A DNA stretch of 64,000 nt from the NCBI GenBank assembly GCA_033980235.1, contig CM067069.1, positions 36,765,992-36,829,991 of the forward strand. Reading direction: 5' to 3'. The notes below the pieces were generated by a model. The model searched no databases. It saw only the letters and a list, made by a program, of their open reading frames with translations, and was not told where the DNA came from. The position numbers and the translations under genes were made by a program. Of this stretch, positions 36,291 through 48,988 are shown one piece after another. Every line of letters starts with the position of its first letter. The stretch's first letter is position 1. This DNA is from Diadema setosum. Taxonomy: Eukaryota; Echinodermata; Echinoidea; Diadematoida; Diadematidae.

Positions 36291-37355
36291 TACTTGAAGA
36301 TATTATATTGGAGTATTTCCATACATTGCCGTTCTATTTCGTGTCATTTTGATTCCTTCACCCAAGTTATACCTCCTCATTCTTTTATCACATTATCAAC
36401 CTGCAAACTTAAAATACCAACATTACTGGAATATGAAATATGGTATGCATGTACTTATCCCAAACAATACATCAGAGGTCTCAAAATGTATTTCTTTATT
36501 CTGTTATGAATAGCGCCCCCAAGTGGTGACTTTGAGAAATTTGAACAATAGCAAATAATGAGCTTTGACTTGCACATCATTTTTGGCAAATAGGAAAAAG
36601 ATTTGTCTATAACAAGACATACTGGGGATAAAGAAATTATACAGAAAAATCGTGTTTTTAGCTCATTTCCTATGCATGTGAGTATGAGTTGCTCTACCCA
36701 TGTGCCAAATATGACGATTTAACATCAAACAATGACAAAGTTACAAAGGAGGGCACAAAGTGTGCCCCCCCCCCCCCCCCCCCCATTGGGCCTGGGAAGG
36801 GTTAAAATAGCTTGGGCTTTATAGGGTTAATGATGGTGGGTGGGGGAGGGACTTGGAGTTGGAATATCTGTGCGAGGGAGCTGAGCGACCGAATGGGAGG
36901 AGTGTGTGGAAGCTGGGGGGGGGGGGGGGGGACGAGGAAGAATTAGCATTTTCAGACCTGAAATTAAGCGATCTGGTGCACACTTTTGGTGAAATTTTTG
37001 ATTTACATGTTTACATGTATAGGCCTATATACTACATGACGTTGTCAACGTCTGGATCATACCGTATGTCGATATTACTTTCTTCGCGAGCGAGCGCTTA
37101 AGAAAATTACATGTATACATTATCCTTCAAGATAGAATACTGTTCAGCTCTGTTACCTGTCTGGAGACGGGCGTACGAAAGTCATGCAATATGCCAAAAT
37201 TGATTCAATTATATTTCTGCTTCCTCCATTTTTCCCTCAATTTTCAGGGTGGGGGGGGGGGGATGATTGAACAGGCCATCCCCCCTCCCCCATTTCAGTT
37301 AGGGATTCATCTCCCCATCCCCCCCCCCCCCCGGATTTAAGCCCATGGCTTATAG
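36291..37355. other. Non-coding, with C and G homopolymer runs
   Basis: A C run lies at about 36764-36784, G runs at about 36916-36930 and 37251-37262, and a C run at about 37320-37332. No gene seen. Confidence 0.6.
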
Positions 37356-37356
37356 A

Positions 37357-38519
37357 GGGTGGGGGGACCCATAACAGTCTTTGATTGCAGTAAGCTCAAG
37401 CTGAGGATAATTTGTCAAGGAATTACTATCACAAACAGCTCTAATGACACAGGTCATGATTCAATTCAATACTTATCGAACGTGGTTTATTCTAAAGCAA
37501 TCAGTACACTTTCCAATGACAAAAATCGACAAATTATTGAATCGTTCAAGGAACTGCAGTCCGGTAATTAATGTAGTCGCATTCTTTTCAGTGCTTATAA
37601 TTAACAATAAATTTGTTTACATTCTGATGAAGTATAATACGACCAATCACTAGTCTAAGAATACACATAATTTGTATTAAAATAAAAGCAGACTGCGAGT
37701 GACCTGAAACCAGTCATATTAGTCAGTAATTTAATTTTTGCATTTCTAAAGATTATTGTCTCTCGTTAATCGTCTTTCCATGCCTTCCCGTCTGTCGTCT
37801 CCCTCCCTCCCTTCCTCCCTTCTTTTCTTGAGAGTTAGCACGAATTACGGTACTCGGCAAATTTTGACATATCATTTATATCAGTGCATTCAACAAGAGC
37901 AAGAACATTGAAATAAAAAGGAAGATTAAGTCAGTAGAGGGCGATAAGTATGAAGTAAATATCAACACACCATGGGATAACCCTGTCATCGTTAATTAAC
38001 ATTGCATGTATGCGATGTTCACTCTTCCGCTACATTATATTTCCACTCTAACAAGCATTTAACTATCGAATATGTTTCCTTTTCTGTTTGCTTTTACTTG
38101 TGGTCTCTCTTGAATGACCGTACAAATAATATTCCGATTTTACATACTGTTATCAGAAGTCTCAAGAGTGACCAAAAAAAAAAAATAAATGAAATAAGGA
38201 TCTTAGGCAGGGAAAATATAAATTATGCATACTTCTTGTTGATTTTACCTGACAAGATGATGCTGAGTCAGCGGCTGTTGAGGAGAACTTTTCAGGCCAG
38301 AAATCGCATGTCAGACTGAATATCAAAAGGCGTGGCAATGTACACACCCATTGGGCCAAGTCTCCCCCCATCGAGGAGTGATATTCGGAATCCTTGTCAC
38401 TGCTCTGAAAATTCAACGTCAGCATCTTAATCTGTAAAAATAAAGAGAAATCGAGCGACACATGTCATCAAAAATCGATTATATCATATGTATAAGGAAT
38501 AAAAAAGGACTTTTATTTA
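37357..38519 (-). repeat. NLR exon-intron module, copy 3 (right part)
   Basis: ATTGCAGTAAGCTCAAGCTGAGG (37385), TGCGAGTGACCTGAAACCAGTC (37694), LRR exon (38249-38431), then homology fades at about 38520. Its left part is at 33480-33721. Confidence 0.75.
38249..38431 (-). CDS. LRR exon of NLR-type gene (module 3)
   Basis: 183 bp, phase 0/0. Acceptor TTATTTTTACAG before ATTAAG at 38431; donor GTAAAATC from 38248. Encodes IKMLTLNFQ, variable SSDKDSEYHSS, GGDLAQWVCTLPRLL and TCDFWPEKFSSTAADSASS. Nearly identical to module 1; differences cluster in residues 10-20. Confidence 0.75.
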
Positions 38520-39379
38520 AAGGCAAAACTTCTGGCCCGCCTGCAAAATTGCCAAATTTCGCTCCAATATATACATGTATGTCTAAGAAATGTGTAGAAT
38601 AAGGCTGAATAACAAGATAATCGTTGGGTAACGACGAAAGTGTGAAATATTAACCAAAAAGGATCGCATCTCAAAATTTACCCATTTGGGGTCAGACTAA
38701 CTCTGACTCGGGGACAACTCGGCCTTGCTTTGACGGCGGGGCCGAGTTATCCCTCTTGATTTTATACAGTGTTGTATTATAGCAGCGGTTCGCGTTTTGG
38801 CTGGTCGCAGTTAGACCGGGGGCCCAGAATATCTATTCAGCTGAAAAGGGTCACACTTTCTGATGGAAGATGCCATAAATGCTGGAATAAACTATTCTGT
38901 GAAATAAATCAGCAGAAATGTCACTAAATTCTTTGATGAAATTCACACAATTTATGGCACAAGTTAGTGAGGCTACCGCCTAATTTAAAGCTCTATATTT
39001 CCTACGACAAAACTATCTATGACAATGGAAGAATGGTCAGATCAATGGAATAATAAAACGTCAATATGTTTCGGTTACTGTACAAGAATACAGAGCTTAC
39101 TCTACGAGAAACTAAGAAGAGCCAAACATGATAGATGAAAAAAAAGCAAGAAAAAAACAATTGATTTCTATCACATGACATAATAATTGCAGATTTTACC
39201 TCATTGGGGTATTGAGTGTCACGTAAAAGAAGTGACTCGAGTAAAGCATAATGCCTACGAAAGTTAGAGTCAGTATGTGGGCTAACCGTATGCTTAAACT
39301 TCAATGAGCGTCAAAACAAAAATGGTGGTAAGAGCATACTGTGAATAATGAACAGACTACAAAAATACAAGGCGGGTCT
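38520..39379. other. Non-coding DNA
   Basis: A stray satellite-like piece, ATTCAGCTGAAAAGGGTCAC (about 38836), matches the 45-46 kb array. A GGGGCCGAGTTATCC / GGGGACAACTCGGCC inverted pair lies at about 38712-38755. No gene. Confidence 0.4.
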
Positions 39380-39389
39380 TACTCAAGGA

Positions 39390-40200
39390 AAAATCATTTA
39401 CACAACTTTACATGATAAATACATTCCGAACAATCGTTTCCCATCGGGAGTCCGACATATGTAACCAGGATCTGCCTAGAAAAGAACGCGATGGTCTATT
39501 GAAGGTTGCATGCTACAGCAGACTCTATAATGAGTATCAAAATCACGTTTGATGTATGAGGACGGTAAGAAGAAAACACACACTCACACAAGAGAAAGGA
39601 TGGAAAAAAAGATATGCACCTTAACTTCAGGCAAAGTCGGCTTTATGACTGGGAATAAAGGTGTTGAGGGAGATAGTCTTACTCTGGGGAATGCTATCTA
39701 CATAACTTTGCATAACAAATGCATTCCGAACATTCGTTCGTTATCAGATGTCTGCGGTGCGTATCCAGGATCTGCTTAGAAAAGAACGCGATAGTCTGGA
39801 GGGTCGCAAGATAGAGTAGACTCTCAGGGGCGGCGCAGACGTGGGGGCCGTGGGGGCTTGGGCCCCCACACTTTTTGTGCACCATACAAAAGAACACATA
39901 AGGTGTCGTCACTTTGGGCCCCCCCCCCCCCATTTTTTTTTCAACCCGGAAGTACGTAAGTGGCACTAAAATGGGAGGGTAGAGAATGAGCTGAGGACCT
40001 TTTTTTTTTTTTTTTTTTTTTGGGTTGTTAGCTCATGAAGCCCGGAAGTGGGCCCCCACACTTTTGAAAACACTGCGCCGGCCTGGACTCTAACATCGAA
40101 ATCACATCCTATGTGTGAGTATACATTAATTTGAAAACACACATAGAACAAGAAAAGATGAGGAAAAAAATAATATGCACTATTATTTCAAGCAAAAACA
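39390..40200. repeat. Direct duplication, 300-bp offset, interrupted once
   Basis: AAAGAACGCGATGGTCT at 39481 recurs as AAAGAACGCGATAGTCT at 39781. ACATTCCGAACAATCG / GCATTCCGAACATTCG and GACTGGGAATAAAGG / GACCGGGAGTAAAGG also repeat. The second unit is split by the element at 39825-40085. Confidence 0.8.
39825..40085. mobile_element. CAGGGGCGG-ended element with GACTCT duplication
   Basis: Starts CAGGGGCGGCGCAG and ends CTGCGCCGGCCTG (inverted); inside are mirrored GGGCCCCCACACTTTT blocks and T and C runs. It is flanked by GACTCT at 39819-39824 and 40086-40091. The sibling repeat unit reads CAGACTCTATAATGAG (about 39519-39534) with a single GACTCT and no insert. The ends resemble hAT-type MITEs, although those usually duplicate 8 bp. 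Confidence 0.82.
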
Positions 40201-41108
40201 GCCGTATGACCGGGAGTAAAGGTATTGAAGGAGAAAAAAAGAAGTCCAGAAAAAAGTTGTCATATCAAGCATGCGTCAAGATATGCTGAATAAATCCAAT
40301 GTGTATACTATTAGATAATAGAAAAATTCTACATACTACTCCCAGTTGAGCAGCATGATTATCAGAGTAACTCTTTATATGTTATTATATAAATCACCTA
40401 TAACGACAAAAATTCAGCAAAGTCGCGGTAGATAAGAAATTCCATTGCTTATTATCAGGGGAATGAAACAAGGACATTAAAAAAGAGCGGGAATAGAGAT
40501 CCTTCATCAATATTCCATGCGAAATATTTTAGTTTATGTATGATATTTCTTGAAAAAATCACTCGGATGTTATGAAATGGGCTGGTTCAGCTTAGTGATA
40601 AAAAGGGAAAAATATTTTCGTTCTTTAGGTCTCAATGCATAACACATGAGTTTTGGTACAAACAAAGAAACAAACAAAAAGACAAAAAGTAATATCTTGA
40701 TACACAACTAATTATTTTTTTTTTTTGCGCACTGTGCTCGAGAAAGAAGTGCCATGAATACTATAATTTTTGCAGTTTTATGAATTGTATATATAAAAAT
40801 AACGTTCAATTCTATTAAAAAATCCACACAATTTATGGTTATGCTGATTTTAAGCAAAAAATGAACAAAAATGTAAATTATACCAATGTCAATAATGACA
40901 TATTTATATTAGGCCCTTAAACATTTTGAACCATTCCTCTGTGTGATAATGTACAGAAGGCATTTTATTTCTTTCCATTCAGACACGTTAAATTACTTGA
41001 AAGGGAACCAATTTACATATATGGGTAAAGAGGAGATATCAGAGCAAGAATGAGTGAAATAAGGGCATAAGAACAATCTAACACGAGAATCATGATCTGG
41101 CGTTCTGG
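40201..41108. other. AT-rich non-coding DNA
   Basis: No gene or element boundaries seen. Confidence 0.45.
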
Positions 41109-42047
41109 TCAGTCAGTGTAGAGATTCCATTTCGACGAGCCTTTTTCTTTCCACCGCAGTATTACTTTTGCACCTTGGACGGCGATTTTGGTTGAAAGAC
41201 CCCTGTCCTTTCGCATTTTGTACGCGACACTCGAGAGGGTTCCTCGTCTGGCCTTGGGGGTGGGTGGCAGATCGGTTCGCACCGAGATTCGCGGACGCGG
41301 TTGAGTTGGGGCACCGTCAGTGATACCGCGCTGTGGTTGTCACCTTTGGTTCTCGTAGGCACCTAGTGCAAGGTCGCGTTCACGCATGTAGCAAAATCTC
41401 GTGATAATAGGCACAGGACCTTCGACGATAGCGTTGCGCCTCGGCAGGCGGTGGGCGTTGGCGATGACAATGCCGTCGGCTACGCGTTTCTCTATTCCAA
41501 GCTTGATGAAGGTAGACCTAAGAGTGGAGTAGATATCCTCACCTTGCTGAAATTCGACTCCATAGAACAGGAAATTGGATTTCCGGTTGTGGATTTCCAG
41601 AAGAATCAGCTTCTCCTCTAGCTTTTCAATTTTCTCGCCGAGCATTGCTTTCAGTTTGGGTAGCTCCTCCGTTTCCATTTCGGTTATTTTGGCAGAGTTA
41701 AACTTGACACTTGACTCCAGTTTATCAAATTTCTTGTTCACGGCATTGACGTCATCAGAAAGTTGGTCTAGTTTTCCACAAATTCTCGCGGAAAACTGCG
41801 TGAGATTGCGTTGCAAGTCTTCCAGGGTTAACGGGGCAGTTTCCACTACCGCCGTCTGGCCTGGGGAAGCTTCCCCTGCTGCTGAACTAGCAGGATCGCG
41901 GCTCGGCTGCTTGCTTGCAGATGGGCGTCGCACCTGGTTGACATGGGCATAATTGCGCTTATGTGGTATATTGGAAAAAGAGATACGTTTAGGCATTTTA
42001 GAATTAGCTTTACACTGAGTTGGTACATGTACAAAATGATCATGCAC
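41109..42047 (-). pseudogene. L1-like ORF1 protein, one frameshift
   Basis: Minus strand from 42047. Residues 1-90 are basic and Ser/Pro-rich. About 95-165 form a coiled coil (LDQLSDDVNAVNKKFDKLE, then KLKAMLGEKIEKLEEKL). The RRM-like core of L1 ORF1 follows: EIHNRKSNFLFYGVEF and VIANAHRLPRR, then IITRFCYMRERDLAL. The frame stops at 41340, but a shifted frame continues with the typical C-terminal domain: ISVRTDLPPTPKARRG, ASVAYK-like SSVAYKMRKDRGLST, GAKVILRW, ending at TGA 41109-41111. This family binds element RNA as trimers. No ORF2 follows downstream, so it is an ORF1-only remnant. About 300 residues if unbroken, normal for the family. Confidence 0.85.
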
Positions 42048-43379
42048 TTCTCACCACCATGCTGTGTATAAGGGTAGAAGACTTATGAATAGGCCTTTGA
42101 GGGCAAAAAGCAGAGCATGACTCATGTAGAGGAAGGGGGACAAAGACCTTGACCATGCACATTGGAGACAAAGGAGCTGGCAGGGAGTTGGGCGAACTAC
42201 TGCAAACAAATGTTACTGGTACTGGTCCACCAGAGTGGTGTATAGTTCCTTCAAATAAATTACCTGTTTAAGCTGTAAAGTAGAGAGATATGGACAAACA
42301 TGGCCTTATAATGATTATATTTTATGTGAATATGAATGATTATATACATATCAGAGTACACATTAACTGTATTTGGGTTGTGAGGAGGAATATGACATAG
42401 TGGTCAGTGTGAGGGGGCAGAGCACATTCCCCTTGTTTAAAAGCTGCGCTTGACCATGTGCCTCATTGCTGTGCTGACCCTTGAGAGAGGTGGACAGACA
42501 ATCAGTGGGCTGCATGCATCCGATAAGTTGCAAGTTAAGCTATCCTGTTTCTTCGGAGGAGGTATGTTACCCTGATTCTTTCATGAGTATGGGGATTGAT
42601 CATGTTATATTAAGGATAAATGAATATTCCATTACTGGATGTATGTATTTAATCGCAGGAGACAATTATTATAATTGTGTCAGGGTGAGTGACTTTTTAT
42701 ACCAGGTTGTGACATTTTGAGCACACTGTAGATGCGATACTAGTAAGATGAGCTAGATACCAAGTCATATACCGCTAATTATTGGTATTTGTTGCTTTAC
42801 TGTGTATACAAGAATATTTGGAGGATGATTAGGTGCACAATCAGTGTTGAAAACGTATTGGATGTTGTCGCAATTGGTTCAAGGCAGGGAAGATAAATTG
42901 TGGTTAAGTTGTGAATGGTATGTACAGAGGGCAAGCCCTAAATCACGATTGCATGTTGATGTTCAATATTATACTGTCAATAGTGTGAACGACAGCTTTG
43001 TATTATAAACATGCATTGAAGTTGATGACAGCCATATGAGAGGCTGCTTTAACACCCCTTGTATATTATGTGTTAAGAGAAATATTAGAATGAGTAGATA
43101 TTCCCTCAGAAGATACCTACAGTCTACGAAAGGATTGTATTCACTGAATGATATGAGATAGGCTACCAGAAATTGCGTAATGTAGGCTGTATATATAAAT
43201 TGTGTAATGAAGGCTGTATATAATTATTGCACATGTATCAAAGTAGATACTAAGGCCACTGTCAATCATTTTTGATCGGAAAGGTTCTGAGGTGAACCGC
43301 GCGAGAACGTGGGTGTCGGTCACAATCATTGGTGGATCGAGCCACGTGAGGAAGCAGATCGGCTTACCTGGCACTTATA
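42048..43379. other. Non-coding DNA upstream of the ORF1 remnant
   Basis: Could include the L1 5' untranslated region; no motif confirms it. GTGTAATGAAGGCTGTATATA-like words repeat near 43180-43220. Confidence 0.4.
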
Positions 43380-43942
43380 AGGGCTTTTTACACTTGTGTT
43401 TCTTAACCCCGGACTTTCTCTGACCCAGGACTATCGTTAGTCCCGTACCAATTTTTTCAGCTTTTTACACTCGCCAATTAGTCCCGTACTAACTCTTGTC
43501 CGGGGCTAAGGAGAAAACTGACCTTTTTACACTCGTATTTCTTAGCCCCGGACTTTCCAAACCACATGAATATTCATAATTACGCTGTGTACTGTACACG
43601 TACACGCACGCACCGGCAGCACTTGATTACCTCGTTTCTGATTGGTCAGTGAGGGTCGGACTTCGTCTCCGTCGCTTAGCCCAGGATTATTTTTTCGTTC
43701 TGTTTACACTCACTTGCTTGGCACCGCAATTGCGGTGCTAACCCCTGCTATTTTGCAGGGCCAGATAGTACCGTACTATCGGTGGGGCTAGCCCACTTTG
43801 GCAAAAACGAGTGTAAACAGAAAGTGGGCTAAGGATAGTCCCGTACCAACGGTGGGGCTAAGGCCCCCCCCCCCCCCCCCCCCCCCCTTATCCCCACCGT
43901 TGGTCCGGGGCTAAGCAAAATTTTACAAGTGTAAAAAGCCCT
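43380..43942. mobile_element. 563-bp MITE with repeated subterminal modules
   Basis: Ends AGGGCTTTTTACACTTGT and ACAAGTGTAAAAAGCCCT, flanked by ATA on both sides (43377-43379, 43943-43945). TTTTTACACTCG and CCGGGGCTAAG modules recur several times in both orientations. A C run fills 43863-43887. No coding. Confidence 0.85.
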
Positions 43943-44939
43943 ATAGTTTGCACTGCGGGCAGCCTGGAGATTGGGTTTTTGGAGAGAGTGAGATATCGTC
44001 TGGCTCTGTCTGAGTAGGGTAAGTTTATTCGGGATGGCTGAGCTTGCTAGTGTGCCAAATGATGTTTGATGTTTTATATTAGAGTCATCATACTTCAGGT
44101 ATTATTGAGGTATTTCACTGTTTTGTTGGAAGATGTGACTCCGATGTGTTGTATTGTTGTTCATTTGTTGAATAATTAGATTGGAATTAACATGATACGA
44201 TTAGAATGGTGTGGCTTGGAGCTAATATACTGCTGAATTGAGATTTCAACATAATTTTGTCTCATGACAAGATTCAGACTATTTATAGATGCTACATATA
44301 TGTACAAGTTGTAGATTGAGTGTTGATAATTGAACATGTTGTGTGAACAGTCTGTTTAGCTTGTTAGACAACCGAGCTAGTGATTACCTTAATTAAAAAC
44401 CTGATGTCAAAATTTTGTATGTCAATGATGCACAGGTGTTATATATGACATTTGATAATCCCTTTATTAGTATATTGATGAGTTGGAGCACAGAAAGCAG
44501 GTGTATTTATGACTGTTCTCTCTGTTCTCACTTTGTATTTTGCAGGGTTTTTCTTTTGGTCTTTGTTTTTGTTTGGTTTCTGTCTTGTCTCATATTCCCT
44601 ACGTTGGGTGCTGACTTTCGCAGTGCGAAAGAATAAATCCTTTCACCCCCTACTTCTTCTTGCGTGGTCTCGAGTCTTTTGGCGTATTGAGTACATCCTG
44701 ACAACGTGACACAATCACCCCTAGACCAGACTACGACACTTAATTAATAGAAACAAAATTTGCTGAAGAAATTGGAGTGAGACCTGTAGTCCATGTTCGT
44801 ACCAGCAACTTACTAAATGTGGTAAACGAGGTTGGTGCAAAATAAGCGAAGAAAACGAAGAAAACTAAAAAGTAAAATGTGCTGTCTCCAGACGGTGTAA
44901 GGCAGAGGCTGGGGAATGAAAGTTATGCGTCTGCTCTCA
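43943..44939. other. Non-coding DNA
   Basis: Short open frames only; the plus-strand one at 44509-44709 is hydrophobic but has no family resemblance I can name. Confidence 0.4.
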
Positions 44940-46069
44940 CCGACGGCTGCATGTCGTTAGCTGTACTGGGCCCAAGACAGTAGCCTAAAGTGCCCCCCCC
45001 CCCCACACACACACACACACGTTGATTTTATTCAGCTAAAAAGGGTCACGGCTAATATCTTTTGCAATGAAAGTAGTAACAATTAGATATATACAAGACA
45101 CCAATATTATTATCCTGATATACGGCTAATTTCTTTTGCAATGGACGTAGTACGCAAAGGTGATAACCACAGCACCAAAGCGAGTTGTATTATGTTGCAT
45201 GGGGCCCCAGACAGTATAGCCCTAATGTGCCCCACCCATAATGTTTTTGTTTGTTTGTTTGTTTGTTTGTTTGTTTGTTTGTTTGTTTGTTTGTTTGTTA
45301 CAGCGTCATAGCTACTTTCTTTGTTATGCAAAGGAAGGAGTGCTCAGAAAAGATACCCAAAGCACAAATGCCAGTTATTTTGTCCTTTACGGAAACCCAC
45401 AGTAGCCCAGAAATGCCATCTCATACTAGTATGATTTTGTTCAGCTGAAAAGGGTCATGACTATTTTTTTTTTGATGGTAATTGAAGTAGTACACCTGAG
45501 ATACACCAAACATCGAGACCAGTTACTTTATCCTGCACAAGGCTCTTTATACAGTTTTTTAGCCAATGATTAAGCGCACCCATGCCATATTATTTCTTTT
45601 TTTCAATTGACTGGAAAGAGTCATTACTAATTCCTTTTTCAATAGGTGAAGTACACAACAGAAATGCCCATAACACCAAAGTCAGCCATTTTATCCTGTA
45701 CGTGCTGCATACGGGGCCCCAGACAGAAGACAAGAAGTACCCCTATATGATTTTTAAGGAGATTCATGACTAGTTTCTTTTGCAATGGAAGTTGTAAATA
45801 GGAGTGATACCCTACAAACTAAGCCAGTATAGCTTCTACGGGGCCAAAGACAGTTGCCCAAAGGTGCTCAACCTATGTGCTTTACTGGTATTCATCTTTA
45901 AGAGCAATGGCTAATTTTATTGCATTCATTGGCAGTGGAAATAGTACTCAACAGAGATACCCGGAACGCCAAAGCCAGTTAAGTAATCCTACCCAGTATA
46001 GCACTGAAGTGTTCACCTCCTTCTGGTTTTATTTACCTATAGTAATGATACCAATGATACTAATAATAT

Positions 46070-46132
<63 letters not shown>

Positions 46133-46620
46133 TGATAAGAATAATGATAATAATGATCATCATCATTATCATCATTATCATCATCATCATCATGACTAAT
46201 TTCTTTTGCAATGAATGTAGTACACAACAGCTGAGATACACTAAACACCAAAGCCAGTTATTTTTTCCTGTCCTGGTCTCGAGACAGTAGCCCATAAGTG
46301 TCCCAAATGGTTTTAGCAAAATAATATCATGACATTTTTTTTTTTTTTGGTGTGTGTGTGTGTGATGGAAGTGGTAAACAACTGAGATATGCAAAACATG
46401 AAAGCCAGTTATTTCTTCCAACATTTGGCCACAGACACAGTAACCCAGAATTGCCCGACAAGAGTTGTAAAAAGAGTCATGGCCAATTTCTTTTGCAATT
46501 GAAGTAGAACACAACGGAGATACCCAAAACACCATTTGCAGTTATTTTATCCTGTACGGGGTCCCAATCAGTAGCCCAGAAGTGTCCCCTATGATTTTTA
46601 AAATGGAGTCAGGATTAATG
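44940..46620. repeat. Degenerate satellite, about 130-160-bp units
   Basis: About ten units share TTTCTTTTGCAATGGAAGTAGTAC, GAGATACCCAAAACACCAAAG, CCAGTTATTTTATCCTGTACGG and GACAGTAGCCCAGAAGTGCCCC blocks, e.g. at 45058, 45130, 45774, 46199 and 46487. Simple repeats have grown inside: (GTTT)n at 45246-45299, (AAT)n then (ATC)n at about 46050-46195. Confidence 0.8.
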
Positions 46621-47282
46621 TTTTGATTTCTTAGACTATATCCAGCTTAAAATTTTTGTGAATTGAATGACTTTCATGCTCGCGATGTTTCTTTCTATGG
46701 TCTTTCCAAGGCATAAGAATTCCATTCCCTATTTACCTTCAAGGTTTTTGAGATGATATAAAACAATCTAGTCCAATTCGGAGCTGTCACTTCTACAGTG
46801 ATCATTTTGAAGTTCACATTTTTCATGTGCTTACTGGCAATCATTTGTAAAATTCTAGATTATAGGTCGTCTTATTAAGCAACTATTTCAGACAAAGTTT
46901 GTGGATGTCATATTTGCAATTTAAAATAATGTATCATGATTTTTATTAAGAATGTTCACCTTTAAAGAAAGTATTAAATCACCAGTTTTCTTGAATTAGC
47001 TAACATCATCAGAATTACAATAAGATGGGGGTAACGGTCACATTAATTGATGGCTCAGTTTCACTTGTATTTATTTATATTTGGATTTAGTGCATATTTT
47101 TGTTGAATAATAATATATCGCTTGTAACTGTGTTACGTTGATATAGTTGATTCTGGGTATGCATTGGTCAAGGAGGAAGGTCTCGAGTCGTTATAGGTGA
47201 TTAAACTTGCCCTTTTCTCTCCTGGCAACCAGCGGTGTGCACCTAGAATCACCACAATTCTGATTAAATGGTTATAGTATAA

Positions 47283-47900
47283 ATGATGATAATAATAATA
47301 ATAACAATACATTCTGCTTATATAACGCATGTTACACTGAAGTCTCTATGCGCTTTACAAAAATGTCTATAACAATACAATTAGAGAATACATATGTAAT
47401 ACAATACAACTGACTACAACAACAATAAAGAAATTACGAAAAATGACCAAAGTATTGATTAAATAAATACGTCTTTAGTTTAGTTTTGAAAGTCTCTTGT
47501 GTTGGTGCGGTGCGAACAGAGTTGGGTAGGGTGTTCCATAGGGTGGGTGCCATGACAGAAAAGGAACTTGAGCCATAGTATTGAGTGTTGAAGTGGGGGA
47601 CTTGAAGAAGTAGTTGGTGTTGTGATCGGAGAGCACGAGGAGGTGTGTAGACGTGGATGAGGTCAGAAATGTAGGATGGAGCTTCACCAGTGAGTGCTTT
47701 GTATGTGAGAAGAAGTATTTTGTATTCTACACGCTTGCAGACAGGGAGCCAGTGGAGGTTTCTGAGGAGAAGTTTGGTACTGGTGTGTGTGGTCGCCTGT
47801 TCTGTGATTCTTGCTGCTATGTTTTGTACCCGTTGGAGCTTAGCGATGGTTTTTGCATGTGCGTTACCGACAATGATAGTAAAAATGAGATTCCACGTTT
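47283..47900. repeat. Interspersed repeat of the TATATAACGC type
   Basis: Opens with ATAATAATAATAACAATAC, TTATATAACGCATGTTACAC and ATGCGCTTTACAAA. It continues with AGGGTGTTCCATAGGG, GAGCTTCACCAGTGAGTGC and ACAGGGAGCCAGTGGAGG, blocks I recognise as common in marine animal genomes. Probably a non-autonomous retroelement; family not known to me. Confidence 0.45.
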
Positions 47901-48988
47901 ACACTTGACAGGTAGAAAGTATGGGGAGTGGAGTGTCATCATCTCATCCACCAAATACACACATAGGAATCAAAAGGTATTTTTATAGATATTCTGAGTT
48001 CCTTGAGGCTATTTACGACAAGCACGACGTCATGCTTGCCACGATCTTGCTACGATGATCGGGAATGTGACATTGCAATCTCTGCCGCTGCAGTTTCGCT
48101 TTAGAACGATGCAACTATATGGGTGAGAATTTTGAACGATGTACAATAACATTGCCAATTTTCGTACCTTATGACACTCTTTCCCTTAGAACACGCCAGG
48201 ATGACCTAAGAAACCAGTTTCTTTCATGTCATCTCAAAGCCTGGTAAATTTCCTTTCAGGAAATGTATGATTTAGTTCACTTTTGACTGATATTTTGCAT
48301 TTGACAAAAAAACACGTAAAAATACGGGAAAATATGCTATTTTCACAACAATCTTTATTTCTCAAACCAATGCGTTATTCTGCCTATTCAGACGGGGACA
48401 TATTAACCGCTAGGTATATGGTTGAAGTATATATGCTTAGACAGATTTTCAAGCACACGCATTTTGGGAAAGAAATGTAAGAGAAGTGAATATATTATCT
48501 CCCCTTTTCAGTCATAACTCAACCGTCCGTAGGTATTTTAAAACAGAACTAAAAAGGCCAAAATCAGCACAGCCGGTACTGCACATCGTATTCATATCGT
48601 TCTTGATTCTTTTGTATTTTCATGAGTTCAACTGATGACAAATTTTTATTGCCCTTCAGTTTCCGTGATTTCTCGCGTTTGCCGAAGTTGTGTAGAAGGA
48701 CACCCACGCCATTGACGATTGATCCCAGAGAAACACACAGACTGAATAGGGATCTGTAGTCCCAATGATTATCTGTGGAGTTGGTTTTATAGGCCAACCC
48801 TGTGTTCATTATCCACTACTGATTTCTATTGTGATAACTTCAATACGTGTACTTGTAATCATCACACAAGCCGTGTGATGCGGACATAGCGGATTAACGT
48901 CTTGTGGCCAGCCTGCTACTTAGTATACACGGCATTAGGCCTATGTACCCTTTGTCTCTGTACGGAAGTGACAGCCGGCGAATGGTTT
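47901..48988. other. Non-coding DNA
   Basis: No supported exon. 48809-48564 on the minus strand is an open frame of 81 codons without recognisable motifs. Confidence 0.35.

Larger units (their letters stand above)
33722..37356. repeat. 3.6-kb block inserted into module 3
   Basis: Module 3 reads AAAGAGCGTTGTGCT at about 33707-33721 and resumes GGGTGGGGGGACCCATAACAG at about 37357. In module 2 the same two sequences are adjacent (AAAGAGCATTGTGCTCTTGGGGTGGG, 31479-31504). The block between is satellite, foldback and homopolymer DNA. Confidence 0.7.

Noticed and set aside
46029..46535. 168-codon minus-strand frame
   Set aside because: Most of it is the translation of AAT and ATC simple repeats within a satellite.
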